Source of the DNA: Amyelois transitella
Taxonomy: Eukaryota; Arthropoda; Insecta; Lepidoptera; Pyralidae
Reading direction: 5' to 3'
DNA length: 64,000 nt
NCBI RefSeq assembly: GCF_032362555.1
Contig: NC_083508.1
Location: 1,951,001 to 2,015,000, forward strand
This document shows, piece by piece, positions 42,983 through 55,800 of the stretch; the stretch's first letter is position 1; each line of letters opens with the position of its first letter. Under the pieces are notes generated by a model. It searched no databases. It saw only the letters and a list, made by a program, of their open reading frames with translations, and was not told where the DNA came from. A program made the translations under genes and the position numbers.

Positions 42983-43894
42983 TTAACTATTATCACTATC
43001 AGTGATAGAACTCGTCATTCTGATCACAGGATTCTGAGTGGAGTCGCTCGAGTCACACTCCACCATCAAAATCTCATCTGGACTCTCATTCCTGTCAGAA
43101 TTGCTCTCCGTATACGTCCCAGTTGGAGATTTATCTTCTATCACTGCCTTGAGATAAGACTCTCTGTCCATAGACGCCGCATCTCTAGCTAACGACAAAA
43201 CATCTAAAGACATCATGCTTTTAGATTTCTCAGTTTTACTTATCGGAGGATTACTATGCTCGAAAACGACCTCTCTACTAATAGACTTGGTTCTTGACAA
43301 ATTCGTTTCGGTTTTCCACGAGTCGCTTGGAGGTTGTATATATTTGCTGCCGGTGTTGGTACTGGTTGTTGGGGCGCTCGAGTTCCTCGGGGAACTGGCT
43401 GTGAATTTGGATCTCTTCTGTTGGTTGTTCTCCTTCATCATGAGCAACTGGTCCAGCTTGTTGATTGTTTCATTCAGCTCTAACGCCCAGGCTTCATCAG
43501 TTTCTACGTCGCTTCTATCTATAGGTTTCAAAGCTAGTTCCCTCACGCGCAATCTTAGCTCTTGAAGACTAGATTCATCGTCCTTTTCATGTTCTGTTGC
43601 CATTTCATCATGTATAGGGTCCCTTTCGGCCCCGACGCCTGGCTCTCTGGGTCCCACCGGGACCGTGTCCTTCCCCGGTGGATATTCACCCCGGCGTCTG
43701 TGAATCTCTTCGGATATTTCCTCTAAGGCTTTCAAGGACTTGGAGTATCGGAACTTGGCGTCGGCTATGAGACGCTGTAGTTTCTCAATCTTCTCGTTCT
43801 GCGTCTGCAGTTGCTCGTCGCAAAGCTTTTTCTCATCGAAATAAAGGCGGGATTTTATGATGTTGCGTTTTAAGTTTTCCTCTAACTGGGTCGC
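42983..43894 (-). CDS. pcs: SH3BP5 exon 6 (last)
   Basis: Residues 172-474 and stop. Acceptor TTTGCCAG. It finishes the coiled coil (KIEKLQRLIADAKFRYSKSL) and encodes a long Ser-rich tail ending MTSSITDSDNS. Confidence 0.92.
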   Translation of the reverse strand, partial: ATQLEENLKRNIIKSRLYFDEKKLCDEQLQTQNEKIEKLQRLIADAKFRYSKSLKALEEISEEIHRRRGEYPPGKDTVPVGPREPGVGAERDPIHDEMATEHEKDDESSLQELRLRVRELALKPIDRSDVETDEAWALELNETINKLDQLLMMKENNQQKRSKFTASSPRNSSAPTTSTNTGSKYIQPPSDSWKTETNLSRTKSISREVVFEHSNPPISKTEKSKSMMSLDVLSLARDAASMDRESYLKAVIEDKSPTGTYTESNSDRNESPDEILMVECDSSDSTQNPVIRMTSSITDSDNS

Positions 43895-46800
43895 CTGGCA
43901 AATAAATGTCAAAATTACTCGCAATTTAGGGTATTGGGTTTAATTTGTTAAATATGCCCAACAAACACATGTGTATAAATTCCAAAATGTACAGAGGAAG
44001 GTAACCACTCCTTGTCCCAGAACTTAGCCGTTTGTCCAGTTACATCTTTTCTAGAGAGGAATTGAGGCTTCACCTTTGACTAAAGCCTTTGAGTAAAAAA
44101 TACAAAAACCGATCATCTAAAAAAACAATGTTGGCATACCTTTCTTTCGGCCGCAATATACGCTGCTGCCTTTTTCTGATGCTCGCGACCGCTCTCCGCC
44201 TTCCTCTTCTCAGCGTCCATTACCTGGAATTCAAAATACAATACAAATTTTAATGGTAAGACAGATTGTTTATACAATGAAGGATATTATATAGCACATA
44301 AAAACAAAGCAAACCAATCTTATATTGCTAAACTATTATGAGATTACGTCACATCTTTGGAAACTGCACATTCTGCATATTTTGGATTGCACTGCGTGCG
44401 TACAAAGAGCAACTACATCTTCAACTAGACAAAATCTTTAATACATAGATGATGGACACAAAAACACTTTGAAATAAACTATTTCCAACTTACATTTTTT
44501 GGATAAATATTTAAAAACAGACATAAAGATGATGTGCCGTGTGGTTCCCGGCACCAATACAAAAAAGAATACGACCACTCCATCTCTTTCCCATGGATGT
44601 CGTAAAAGGCGACTAAGGGATAGGCTTACAAACTTGGGATTCTTCCTTTAGGCGGTGGGCTAGCAACCTGTCACTATTTGAATCTCAATTCTATCATTAA
44701 GCCAAATAGCTGAACGTGGCCATTCAGTCTTTTCAAGACTGTTGGCTCTGTCTAGCCCACAAGGGATATAGACGTGACCATATGTATGTATAAAGATGAT
44801 GTATGAAGGAGTATGACCGGCGTGTCTATAGCATTTGCGTAGGTGCTTTATATCAGTCCAAATTATATTCCAGGCCACTTACCTTGATGATGGCATGGTT
44901 GAGGACCTCCTGCCAGTTGCTGTCGAACTGCCACTCGTCCTGCTTGCTCACGAACCGCTGCTCAGCCAGGGTCACTGTCTCTTTGGCGGCTGCGTGTAGC
45001 TCTGTGACAAGGAGTTGATCATAGGACCAGGATACAATCTGACGCGACCATGTGACTCTATTTTGTCTGTATGTAACCTCTTTACGCATAAGAAAGTATA
45101 GATAAATTCAACGCATAAGTAGCATCATGACAAAGTCGGAGTATCTGTGATTTCTTCCAGTCAACATACATACATACATATGGTCACGTCTATATCCCTT
45201 GCGGGGTAGACAGAGCCAACAGTCTTGAAAAGAATGAATGGCCACGTTCAGCTATTTGGCCTAATGATAGAATTGAGATTCAAATAGTGACAGGTTGCTA
45301 GCCCATCGCCTAAAAAAGAATCCCAAGTTTGTAAGCCTATCCCTTAGTAGCCTTTTACGACATCCATGGGAAAGAGATGGAGTGGTCCTATTCTTTTGGT
45401 ATTGGTGCCGGGAACCACACGGCAAATTCATTATACATATTATTATAATAATATTCCAGTCAAACGGATTGAAATTAAAATTTTCTGCTTATGAAACGGG
45501 TAGCGTAATTAATGAATACTTAGTATAAAAGTACATATTACATTTAGGTATTGATGTACAATATTTATGTTACGTACATGACTTTCGATTGCAAATCTAT
45601 GCTTTTTAGCGACAAAAAACATCAAAACATTATCTGGAAATTTACACATTAATTTATCATAATTCTACGAATGAACTTGCATGAAAATATGTATCCTAAT
45701 GTAGATGAAGCAAGAGAAAGAGAGAAGTATATAGATATCGTGTTGAGTAGGAATGTAACGTCATTAAGCAATAACTGTAAAACCCATTAAAAAAATCTAT
45801 TCATGTAGTCTCTGCCTACATCTTCGGGAAAGTGATATCAGATCAGATTAGCACCCCTTGTTTTTAACTGGGGTTAAAATACTTCTGTTGCCGTGATAGA
45901 TGTTTGCGCAGCGTCGCGCAGGATGTCGCTTATCAAGGAACTCCACTGACATAGGGACTGCTAATAAAAATACACGATGTCATAATAAAAGTATCTACAG
46001 CTGTATAATAAAAGTATGTATGTTCGTTCTTATGTTCCGTCAGTCTCTGTGGAAATGTGGGCTATGTGGCTAGGAGCCGGCGATAGAGGGAATATAAGAC
46101 TAGAGTGTTAACAATTTTCATGAATAAGCCAAGCTATGGTGACTGGAAAAGAAATTAACTAAGAATATTTACACAAAATTACATCAAAACACTCCAACGG
46201 TTTAGGCATGACGGCATAAACAGACACATTTTTAAATTTATAATATAATATTAGTAAGATAAGCTAACATCAGAAAACTATTTCACAGAAAGTTAGACTA
46301 CATATTACCAGTTTTCCCGAGAGAAAGTGGTAATTTAGTCAGTTCTATAAGCTATGAAGAAACAATGAATGCATTGTGATGCATTACTGTTAGCACGATT
46401 AACACATTACGAAGTTCTAGCTAAACGGAGAAAAAACACTCACGCGTGCTATATCATACATACATTATCACGTGTGGTACACACCTTGCGGGGTAGACAG
46501 ACCCAACAGTCTGGAAAGGACTGAAAGGCTACGTTCAGCCGTATGGCTTAATGATTAAATTGAGATTTAAATAGTGACAGCTTGCTAGTATACAAGAAGA
46601 ATATCAATTTTATTAGCCTTTCCCTTACTCGTCTTTTACGACATCCATGGGAAAGATATGGGGTGGTCTTTTTATAAACTTCGCGACATTTAAAGACATG
46701 TTAAAAAAAAATGAAGCAAAATGTTTCTTAAGATTCCACAAATTTTGTAGAATAGAAAACAATTAATATTTATGTCTCAAATTTTGGTACAAAAAATATC

Positions 46801-49800
46801 AATACAATATAAATATCACTAATTCACATTAAACATTATGTCAAAGTTACCTACTACAATAAAAAAATAATGATATCAACATGGCGGCAAACTGGTAAAT
46901 AGTTCAAAAGTAACGCGCAAAATGTCTGTGTACCTAACTACTTATGGCTTAAAAACTCGAAAAACACTATCGCTATCGGTATTTCAATGTAAGTGAATAA
47001 ATATTTGCAGAGAGCGAAACGCGCTGTATACGAGTAGCATTTTATTTCAATACGAGTATAATATTGTTTTAATTTTAATTAATCAGTATCAGTTTATACT
47101 CATTCATTATTTTTAATCACCTGTGTTCCTTAATTAGATTTTGTGGTGTGTGTTAACGCCGTGTGTTTCCCGGCACCAATAAAAAATAGAATAGGACCAC
47201 TCCACCCCGTTCCCATGAATGTTGAAAGGCGACTAAGGGATGGGCTAATAAACTAGGGATTCTTCTTTTAGGCGATGGGCTAGCAACCTGTCACTATATG
47301 AATCTCAATTCTATCATTGGGCCAAACAGCTGAACGTGGCCTATCAGTCTTTTCAAGACTGTCGGCTCTGTCTACCCCGCAAGGGAAATAGACGTGATTA
47401 TATGTATGTATTAAATTTAGTGTAAAAGACCAACCTCGTCTTTTAAGGACTTTTAAGAACCAAATTTCGAATGTCTTGAAAAAGGGAAATGTTAGGAGTA
47501 CCCGTAATCGTCGAATATGCATGAAAAGAGTAATGAGTGTGGAGGAAGCGGGAGAGGTCTGTGAGGATCGTAGCCAGTGGAAATTCATAGTCTCTGCCTA
47601 CCGGGAGACAGGCGTGATGGTAAGTATGTATGTATTAGATCCTACTTATATTATAAATGCGAAATTTTTGAGTACGTCAGTTGGATGGATTATTGTTATT
47701 CTTTCACGCAAAAAGTACTGAACTGATTACGATGAAATTTGGTATGTAGGTAGCTGAAGACCCAGAATAACACATAGGCTACTTTTTATCCCAGAGTTCC
47801 CGCGGGATTGATAGGGTTTCCATGCGGACGAAGTCGCGGGCGGCCTCTAGTATATTATAAATGCGAAATTTTTGAGTACGTCAGTTGGATGGATGTTTGT
47901 TACTCTTTCACGCAAAAACTACTGAACCGATTACGATGAAATTTGGTATGTAGGTAGCTGAAGGCCCAGAATAACATATAGGCTACTTTTTATCCCGTAG
48001 TTCCCGCGGGATTGATAGGGTTTCCATTCGGACGAAGTCTCGGGCGGCCACTAGTTTAGTCATATAAGGCTTCTATATGTGAAACATACATCAAATTTCG
48101 ACCGTCAATTGCTTTATCTCTACGATAACATAGCGATAAATAACTTCCTGTGGGATTCATATTGCCCCGGTCACTCTTGGCCGGCCAAGGTCAAGGTCAC
48201 GGTCACGGCGTCACGCCGGCCGGTTTCCGATATTTGTGGTCATAAATCATCGTTTAATGGCACTATTTTGACTTATTTTAATCTTGATTCAACCGTCTAT
48301 TGTACGAGTATTATTTGTTATTGAATTTACCTTTCGAAATACATAGCATTTATTGTAATGTGAAAGAAGATTTTTTCCATTATTTCTATGTATATACATC
48401 ACCCATGATATCAGTTGAACTGGTAAATAAATATGAATTTTCTGTTCTTATGATATCAGAAAGCCATATTAATCTAGATGTAGATTATTAACTTTTGGCT
48501 CTATCTTCCCCCTAAGGTTGAAAGACGTGTGTATGTTGCAGGCATAACGCCTGCGTAAAATGTTTGTTTTTTGTAATATCTTTATTGCACAGAAATTTAC
48601 ACAGTTACAAGAAATAGTCACTTGCAATAGCGGACTTATCCCATGAAGGGATCTCTGCCAGTCAACAATGTAATTGTAACAATGTATGTAGTTGGTAATG
48701 TACGGTTTGACCTATTCTTAATTTTCTAAATAATAGTCGAGAGTTACCAAAGCATAACAGACTTTAACAGACATTATGTAAGTATGAATTAAAAGTTTGA
48801 AAAAGGCTTTTCCTTACCACTAGCCCTCTGGAACTGAACCGCAGCCTTCTGGCACTCCGCCCTGGCGGTTGCCGCCACGTTGACAGCCTCGTAATACGGC
48901 CGAGACTTGTCCACACATGTCCCGAGTCGCTTGGTCAGCGCTTGGAGACGGCGCGAGGTCTCGTTGAGGAGAATGTGGAACGTTTTCATGGACTCCTGGA
49001 ATTAGAATGGATGTTAGTTTACGAATGTATAATCTACCAGCTTTTGTGCAGGACTTCGCTCCCGTATTTTCCAAAAAAAAGACATCACAAACAATAGAAT
49101 AGATTTATTTTCAAAATTGGATACAAGGTATCACTTATTGACGTCACATAACTTAAATCTAATTATAACTACTACCGCTTCCAAAGCGCATGTGTAGAAG
49201 AAGCGGCGGAACAAATATACATACATACATACATACATATGGTCACGTCTATATCCCTTGCGGGGTAGACAGAGCCAACAGTCTTGAAAAGACTGAATGG
49301 CCACGTTAAGCTATTTGGCTTAATGATAGAACTGAGATTTAAATAGTGACAGGTTGCTAGCCCATCGCCTAAAAGAGGAATCCTAAGTTTATAAGCCTAT
49401 CCCTTAGTCGCCTTTTACGACATCCATGGGAAAGAGATGGAGTGGTCCTATTCTTTTTTGTAATGGTGCCAGGAACCACACGGCACAAACAATATGTGTG
49501 ATCAAAACATATATTTAAACACGTAGTGACTCCCGTTAACCTCAATAATCTTGCACTTTATCTAACTTGGATCATGGTGACCAACAGAAAGTCCAGGTTT
49601 TCCTCACCCTGAGCGTAAGAGCTGAGAATTCTTACATTTTTATGTCACCAAAAAATGTATTTAACCTAAAACGAATGCGGCATCACGAACTAGTTGATAA
49701 AATATTCCATAATTGTAAACCAGATGCGATAAGAGGCCAGAAGTAGGTGTATTAAATCCTAAACATTGATATGTTTGTTTTGTCAGATATTTCTTTATTT

Positions 49801-52800
49801 TAATGTCCAAATCTAGTGTTCATAATAAACTACTTCTTGCAGCCGGATTAGCACGCGCACATAGTCGATTATGCCAAAAGAATATTATTGCTTAAAACTG
49901 TTATTGCTGAAAACCAGTACTTTATTTATATCGAGCAAAGAAATCCGCTGAACTTATGACCTTTTTGAATTGCTGCAGCGCACAGCTGCTTGGAGTTAAG
50001 TTCTATTTTATTTATTTTATGTTATGTATTTGAGAAGCTTGTGTACGTTGTGTTATTTGAAACTAGCGACCCGCCCCGGCTTCGCACGGGTGCAAAATTC
50101 GGAAATAATTATACATTAAAACCTTTCTCTTGAATCACTCTACCTGTTATAAAAAACCGCATCAAAATCCGTTGCGTAATTTTAAAGATTTAAGCATACA
50201 GACAAACAGACTAAAATAGCGACTTTGTTTTATACTATGTAGTGATAAATCTTTCATTCATTCATTCAAGAATAGTAACTGTAAGTGATTTCAATACAAA
50301 TCGTACTATTATTCTGATTTTTATGTGGGAGTGAGAAGTCATAAGTATTGTATTTTGTAAAGGTATAAATATATTTATTTATTTAGTTTGACCTATGTAT
50401 ATCTGTCAGACCCAATGGTTGAGTGGTAGATAATGCTTCTAGCATTAAGTCCGCCAATTGAACTACATATACATTTGTATTTTGTACAGCAAAGTTTAAA
50501 TAAATAAGTCTCTTCATGTTAGAACTGAATAGATAAAAAAGAGGACATACGTGCCTTCAGAAGCAATGATAGAAGCATGTCCTATTCAAACTAGACTTAT
50601 AAGAAACAACAAATGCATTCGCCGACCTCGGGCAATATTAAGGTAATAAACCGGTCTGGATTTGTGACGCAGGGCCTATAGAAACTAAATTTTTGTGCAA
50701 CTGGATAGTTTGATATGCATGCAGGTCCAGTAGAGCCGCTAATAATGATAAAAACATCTGTTAAATAACATTCAACGCCCACTGAGGCTAGGGTTGCCAT
50801 ATATTTATTGCGCATCCAGTATAAAACCCGTTGAACTCAAATCTGCGATTCTATTTTAGTGGTCAGTTCTTACAAATCAAACGGTTACAAGTCGTAAGTT
50901 TTATGTAAAATAGGGTGGTTTTTTTTTCATACATTCTTCTCCTTTCTGACGTTAGTCCTCATACCCGGTTTATGAATGTTCGTATTTTATTCATCCTTTG
51001 TCAACATTAAAGTAAAGGAAATGCTAGCGTCTTTTTATATTTCTGTCACTTTTCTTCTTAGATCTGGATGATTCTCGTATCTAGTATATCTGAACCTTAT
51101 ATGGCGTGTAGTTTCCGGCACCAATAAAAAAAAGAATAGGACCACTCCCTCTCATTCCCATGGATGTCGTAAAAGGCGACTAAGGGATAGGCTTATAAAC
51201 TTGATATTCTTCTTTTAGGCGATGGGCTAGCAACCTGTCACTATTTGAATCTCAGTTCTACCATTAAGCCAAACAGCTGAACGCGGCCAATCAGTCTTTT
51301 TAACACTGTTGGCTCTGTTTACCTCGCATGAAAAGTGACAACCCTAGCGTGTGCACAACAATTGAGCTAATCTGCGCGGGGCGACCTCGCCGTATCGCCT
51401 ATTGACCGGCGCACCTTGGCCGTATCTATGTATGTTTGTATGTACCATTTTCGCATACTGCGTTCAATATCTGAATGTTTTTTTACATGCATATAGTCAC
51501 GTCTTTATCCCTCGCGGAGTAGACAGAGCCAACAATCTTGAAAAGACTGATAGGCCACGTTCAGCTGTTTGGCTTAATGATAGAGGCTTTTCAAGTCTGT
51601 TTGTTGGCTCTGTCTACCCCGCAAGGGATATGGACATGAGTATATGTATGTATGTCTCAGTAGACAGAAAAATCAAGTGTTTAAAATTTATTGTTTGAAA
51701 TACATATAATTGTTGGATTTTTTCTGCCAAATAAAATTACTACCTTGCCTGTTTATTTACATTGGTGATACCTATATTGAGAACATTCCTAGCATGTTCA
51801 ATAGCTGAGGACATAACGGTATTGTTTGACACGACTATTGTACAAGCATAGCATACAAATAATAATAGTCATAAACTGAACACATACAATTTCGGGTATA
51901 TACCTAATAGATGTTTTATATCGGAAAATTTATACGTCGAATCGAATCTCGAAAGGAAGTACGAGTATTATTGACAATACCGCATTAAAAATTTTAAAAA
52001 ATTGGCTATGGAAAAACATAATTGGAAAAGCTGTGCAAAACAAAAGCAAATAGGACTCTGACTGATAGGGTCGTGTACGAAAAAGGGTTATCGAATACGT
52101 GGATGTTACTTTAAATATACACGTAAAAATTACAACTTGAGTAAGGCCGAAAAAAAAGCAAGGATAATTTACGACACTGCACTCAATTTTATAGGAAAGT
52201 GCCGTGTGGTTCCCGGCACCAATAGAAAAAAGAATAGGGCCACTCCATCTCTTTCCCATGGATGTAGTAAAAGGCGACTAATGGATAATAAACTTGCGAT
52301 TCTTCTTTTAGGCGATGGGCTTGCAACCTGTCTATTTGAATCTCAATTCTATCTTAAAGCCAAATTAATAGCTGAGCGTGGCCTGCCGGTCTTTTTAAGA
52401 CTGTTGGCTCTGTCTACCCCGCGGGGGATAGAGACGTGATTATATGTAGATAAATACATTTAGATAATGAACGCAGTATGCGAAAATGGTACATACAAAC
52501 ATACATAGACACTGCCAAGGTGCGCCGGTCAATATGAGTACCTAGTAGTAAGTAATTGTTCAGTTCATAATTTATGAACACAACATAGTTAGCATCAAAA
52601 CGACCATTAGTCACGCATGCTATAAGTACGGTGTGGCCGTAAAAAGACCACAGGTAACGGGATCGAACCGGTAGGACCTAGGGTTGTCATAAAATGTAAC
52701 AATTATGGTTTCTTCATGGTTTCTTCGTAGGTCCTAAGACTTGATCTAACATGATATGATCAGACAATAGTCTGATCATGGTAATTAGGTCTTGTTTTTA

Positions 52801-55800
52801 GTATTTACACGCAAATAACTACTTTCATTATGTAGAATAGAAGAGTAAATATCTCAGAAAAAAATTGAATCTAAAACGTTATTTTCAAGATTTCAGATTT
52901 ATTATTATTTACCAAGATGTCTCTTGGGAAATAATTAAAATAAATCCAACTGCCGAGCTTTAATGAAGAGAGTTATGAATGTGGATGAAGCGAAAGACGT
53001 GAAAAAGGCGTGATTTTATGTACCTATGTCTCTAATTTTTGCATATGTGCACTATCCAAATATACTATGCTTCGGAGCCTGAAGTTTGCTTTTCGAAATA
53101 TTTACTTCTTTCGCTTCGCGTAAAACTTCTTAACTTTTAAGATGTCACGGACAAAATGAACGTGAGTTTATATCATAGTCATATCATCTAAATAACCTGT
53201 TACGAGCAACCCTACGAAGCTCTTAACAGGATTTCTTTCATCTTGTTCACGGCTGTTGCGGCTGAGGTTAGCGCATTGTAGTACACCCTTTGAATGTGGA
53301 CGCATTTCCTTTCACAAATGTTGCTTATTTGCATAATAGTAATAGTAGCAGTAAGACACTTCATGGTTATCACATTGTGTATTGAAACTCATCTGCCGTA
53401 GTAAAATATACTAAGTGCCGTCCCGTGTGGTTCCCGGCAGATTTGAATAGGACCACGATATATATTTACCATGGATATCGTAAAATACGACTAAGAGAAA
53501 AGCTAATAAACTTGGGAATCTTTTCGTAGACGAGCAACTTTATATGTTAATATTATTACATATAATCACGTCTTTAAGTATCATCCCTGGCAGGGTAGAC
53601 AGAGCCAACAGTCTTGAACAGACTGATAGGCCACGTTCAGCTGTTTGGCTTTATGGCAAAATTGAGATTCAAATAGTGACAGGTTGCTAGCCCATCGCGT
53701 AAAAGAAAAATCCCAAGTTTAAAAGCCTATCCCTTAGTCGCCCTTTTTAAATCTTTCCCAACGTTGTCTTTTACTATTGCTTTGTAATATTAAAAGACAA
53801 CGTTGGGAATAACTACATGTACCGAGCATGTAGTTTAACTATACAAATATTGTTCCGGATAAAAATTGTATACGAGTATTATACGGGTAAACCTAAAATA
53901 ACGTACAAAATCACAAGGGCCCAATATATTATTTACAAAATCATTGCGGTTTGATTATATGTATTAATGTTGCGGCGTCACAGGTGGCTACTTAGCAAAT
54001 TAAATATGCATAAGGCCAGTATACATACGTGACCCAAATAAAGACCCATGTTGATAATGAGCATGTCAACCTTCCTGGAATAGGTATTTACCTATTTTGC
54101 TCCAAGTGACAATCCAGAGAAAAATACATATTTGGAAGTTTAATTTTCTGTAAAAATCTGTAAAACAATTTCTCTCTCTTTTAGGGTCAATGTTCTGACA
54201 TTTCCCTTTCCACTTTGTCCGGTGGTGTAACTTAATGTCGTCAAGAAGAGAAAATCAAACTCTTTAATATTTGCAACCTGCATTCATGCCGATTTAAGAG
54301 ATCTGGCTAAATACCGCGAATGCAGGCAACAAAAGCAGTATGGACTTATAATTCTCATCAAATCTATAACTAAAGACTGTGGACTTCCCTTCCTGAATCT
54401 ATTCGGAAGGCGCCTTACAGATTTGCTTTCAGGGAGCAAGTCCATAAACATCTTTTTGACCAGTACATTTTTTAACTCTACACAATCATCCAACTTATGT
54501 AGTATATGTATGTTTATTTTATATACAGTAAATATCTATAGCCATACTTATGTATGTAAACTATATATGTAAGTGTATTAAGTAATCTATTATTCGTATT
54601 TTTATTATTATTTCTTTTACAGTTATCGCACCACCCGTACGTCCATCTCAGTTTGGTTCAAAGCTTCGACTGGCAGAGAATGCCTTGTGGCATTAAGTCC
54701 ACCTATTGTACATTTTACGTGCATAAAGTTTAAATAAATAAATATACCTGCCCAGCCCAGATAAGGCACATCTTTTCGTCGATAATCGATATTTGTTCAA
54801 ATGCCGAGCCTCATACCTTTGACAAACTCAGAATCGGAAAATCCCATGAAAATTCGCAAAATGACGTAGCGACTTTGCTACGACCATGACCGTATAAATA
54901 TTCAGTACCAGTGTGCGGATACAGCAGCCATCAAAGAAAGCCTTGGCTTTAACTATGAATGATTTATGGACCATTTCCCTTCATCAATAGCTCGCTGATG
55001 CGGTAACGTTAAACAGGGTATAGTTTGTATGTTATTCACTAATGGTAAATAATATAATTCTCTCTGCCATACTATGACTATTCATAACTAGTGCCATCTT
55101 GTCTAACTTTGCTATCAAAGATTGGTAATTTCTTTCAATCATTCCTTGTCGACAATCAAAGCCCTAGGTTTGACGTTAATTATTTAATGTATTGCTAAGA
55201 TATTGTCATTTGAGAAAGCTTGATACTGTTCAACATGTTGCACCAGTTTATAAAAGGTAAAATCCTAAATGATTTGTGTCAGTTTGATTTAATTATATGC
55301 ACTGGCCTCTCCTAGTCCGCCTATAAGTCCTCTAGGAGTCTCCTTTAAGACCTCCGTATAAACCTAGCAAATAATAAGTTATTAGAGATATCACATATTG
55401 GTTTTTTGGTATGACTTAAAGTAATTTTAATGAATAACAGCATCGTGTAGCTGGGTCAGCCGGTAAAACGATAAGTCAACTATTACATGAACAAATCAAC
55501 AATGTCAACCTTGACGCCAATTGACTTTCCAACGTCAATTTGAGGATATTATAAATCAATAGTTTGTGAGGTACCTATTTGCGTCCTATGGCGAAGCCCT
55601 ACAGATGTGGCAGGGCGGTAAAAGGGCTAGTTATTTGCGACAAAATGAACGGCACACACTCTGTACCCTATATTTCAATAAGAATTACGCATTTTTAACC
55701 GATGTTTAGAGGTGTCGCTGGATTAGTCTAATTTGTCCTGACCGGGTTAATCTAATAACATCTTTACTTAAATTACACCCTTACTTGTTGTCTCTTTACG

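Larger units (their letters stand above)
45002..48817 (-). other. pcs: SH3BP5 intron 3 (3.8 kb)
   Basis: Holds three family A repeats (45164, 46455, 47157), a family B fragment, a tandem pair of Helitron-like elements, a LINE tail and a nuclear-receptor-like half-site cluster. Between 45430 and 46450 and between 46680 and 47150 I see no recognisable feature. Confidence 0.7.

Noticed and set aside
43215..43565. 116-codon plus-strand open frame
   Set aside because: It is antisense to the last exon of SH3BP5, whose coding sequence is supported by family motifs.
42983..43924. ATG at 43924 as the start of a separate 313-codon gene
   Set aside because: The first ten codons lie upstream of a consensus acceptor. 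The rest continues the SH3BP5 coiled coil from exon 5.
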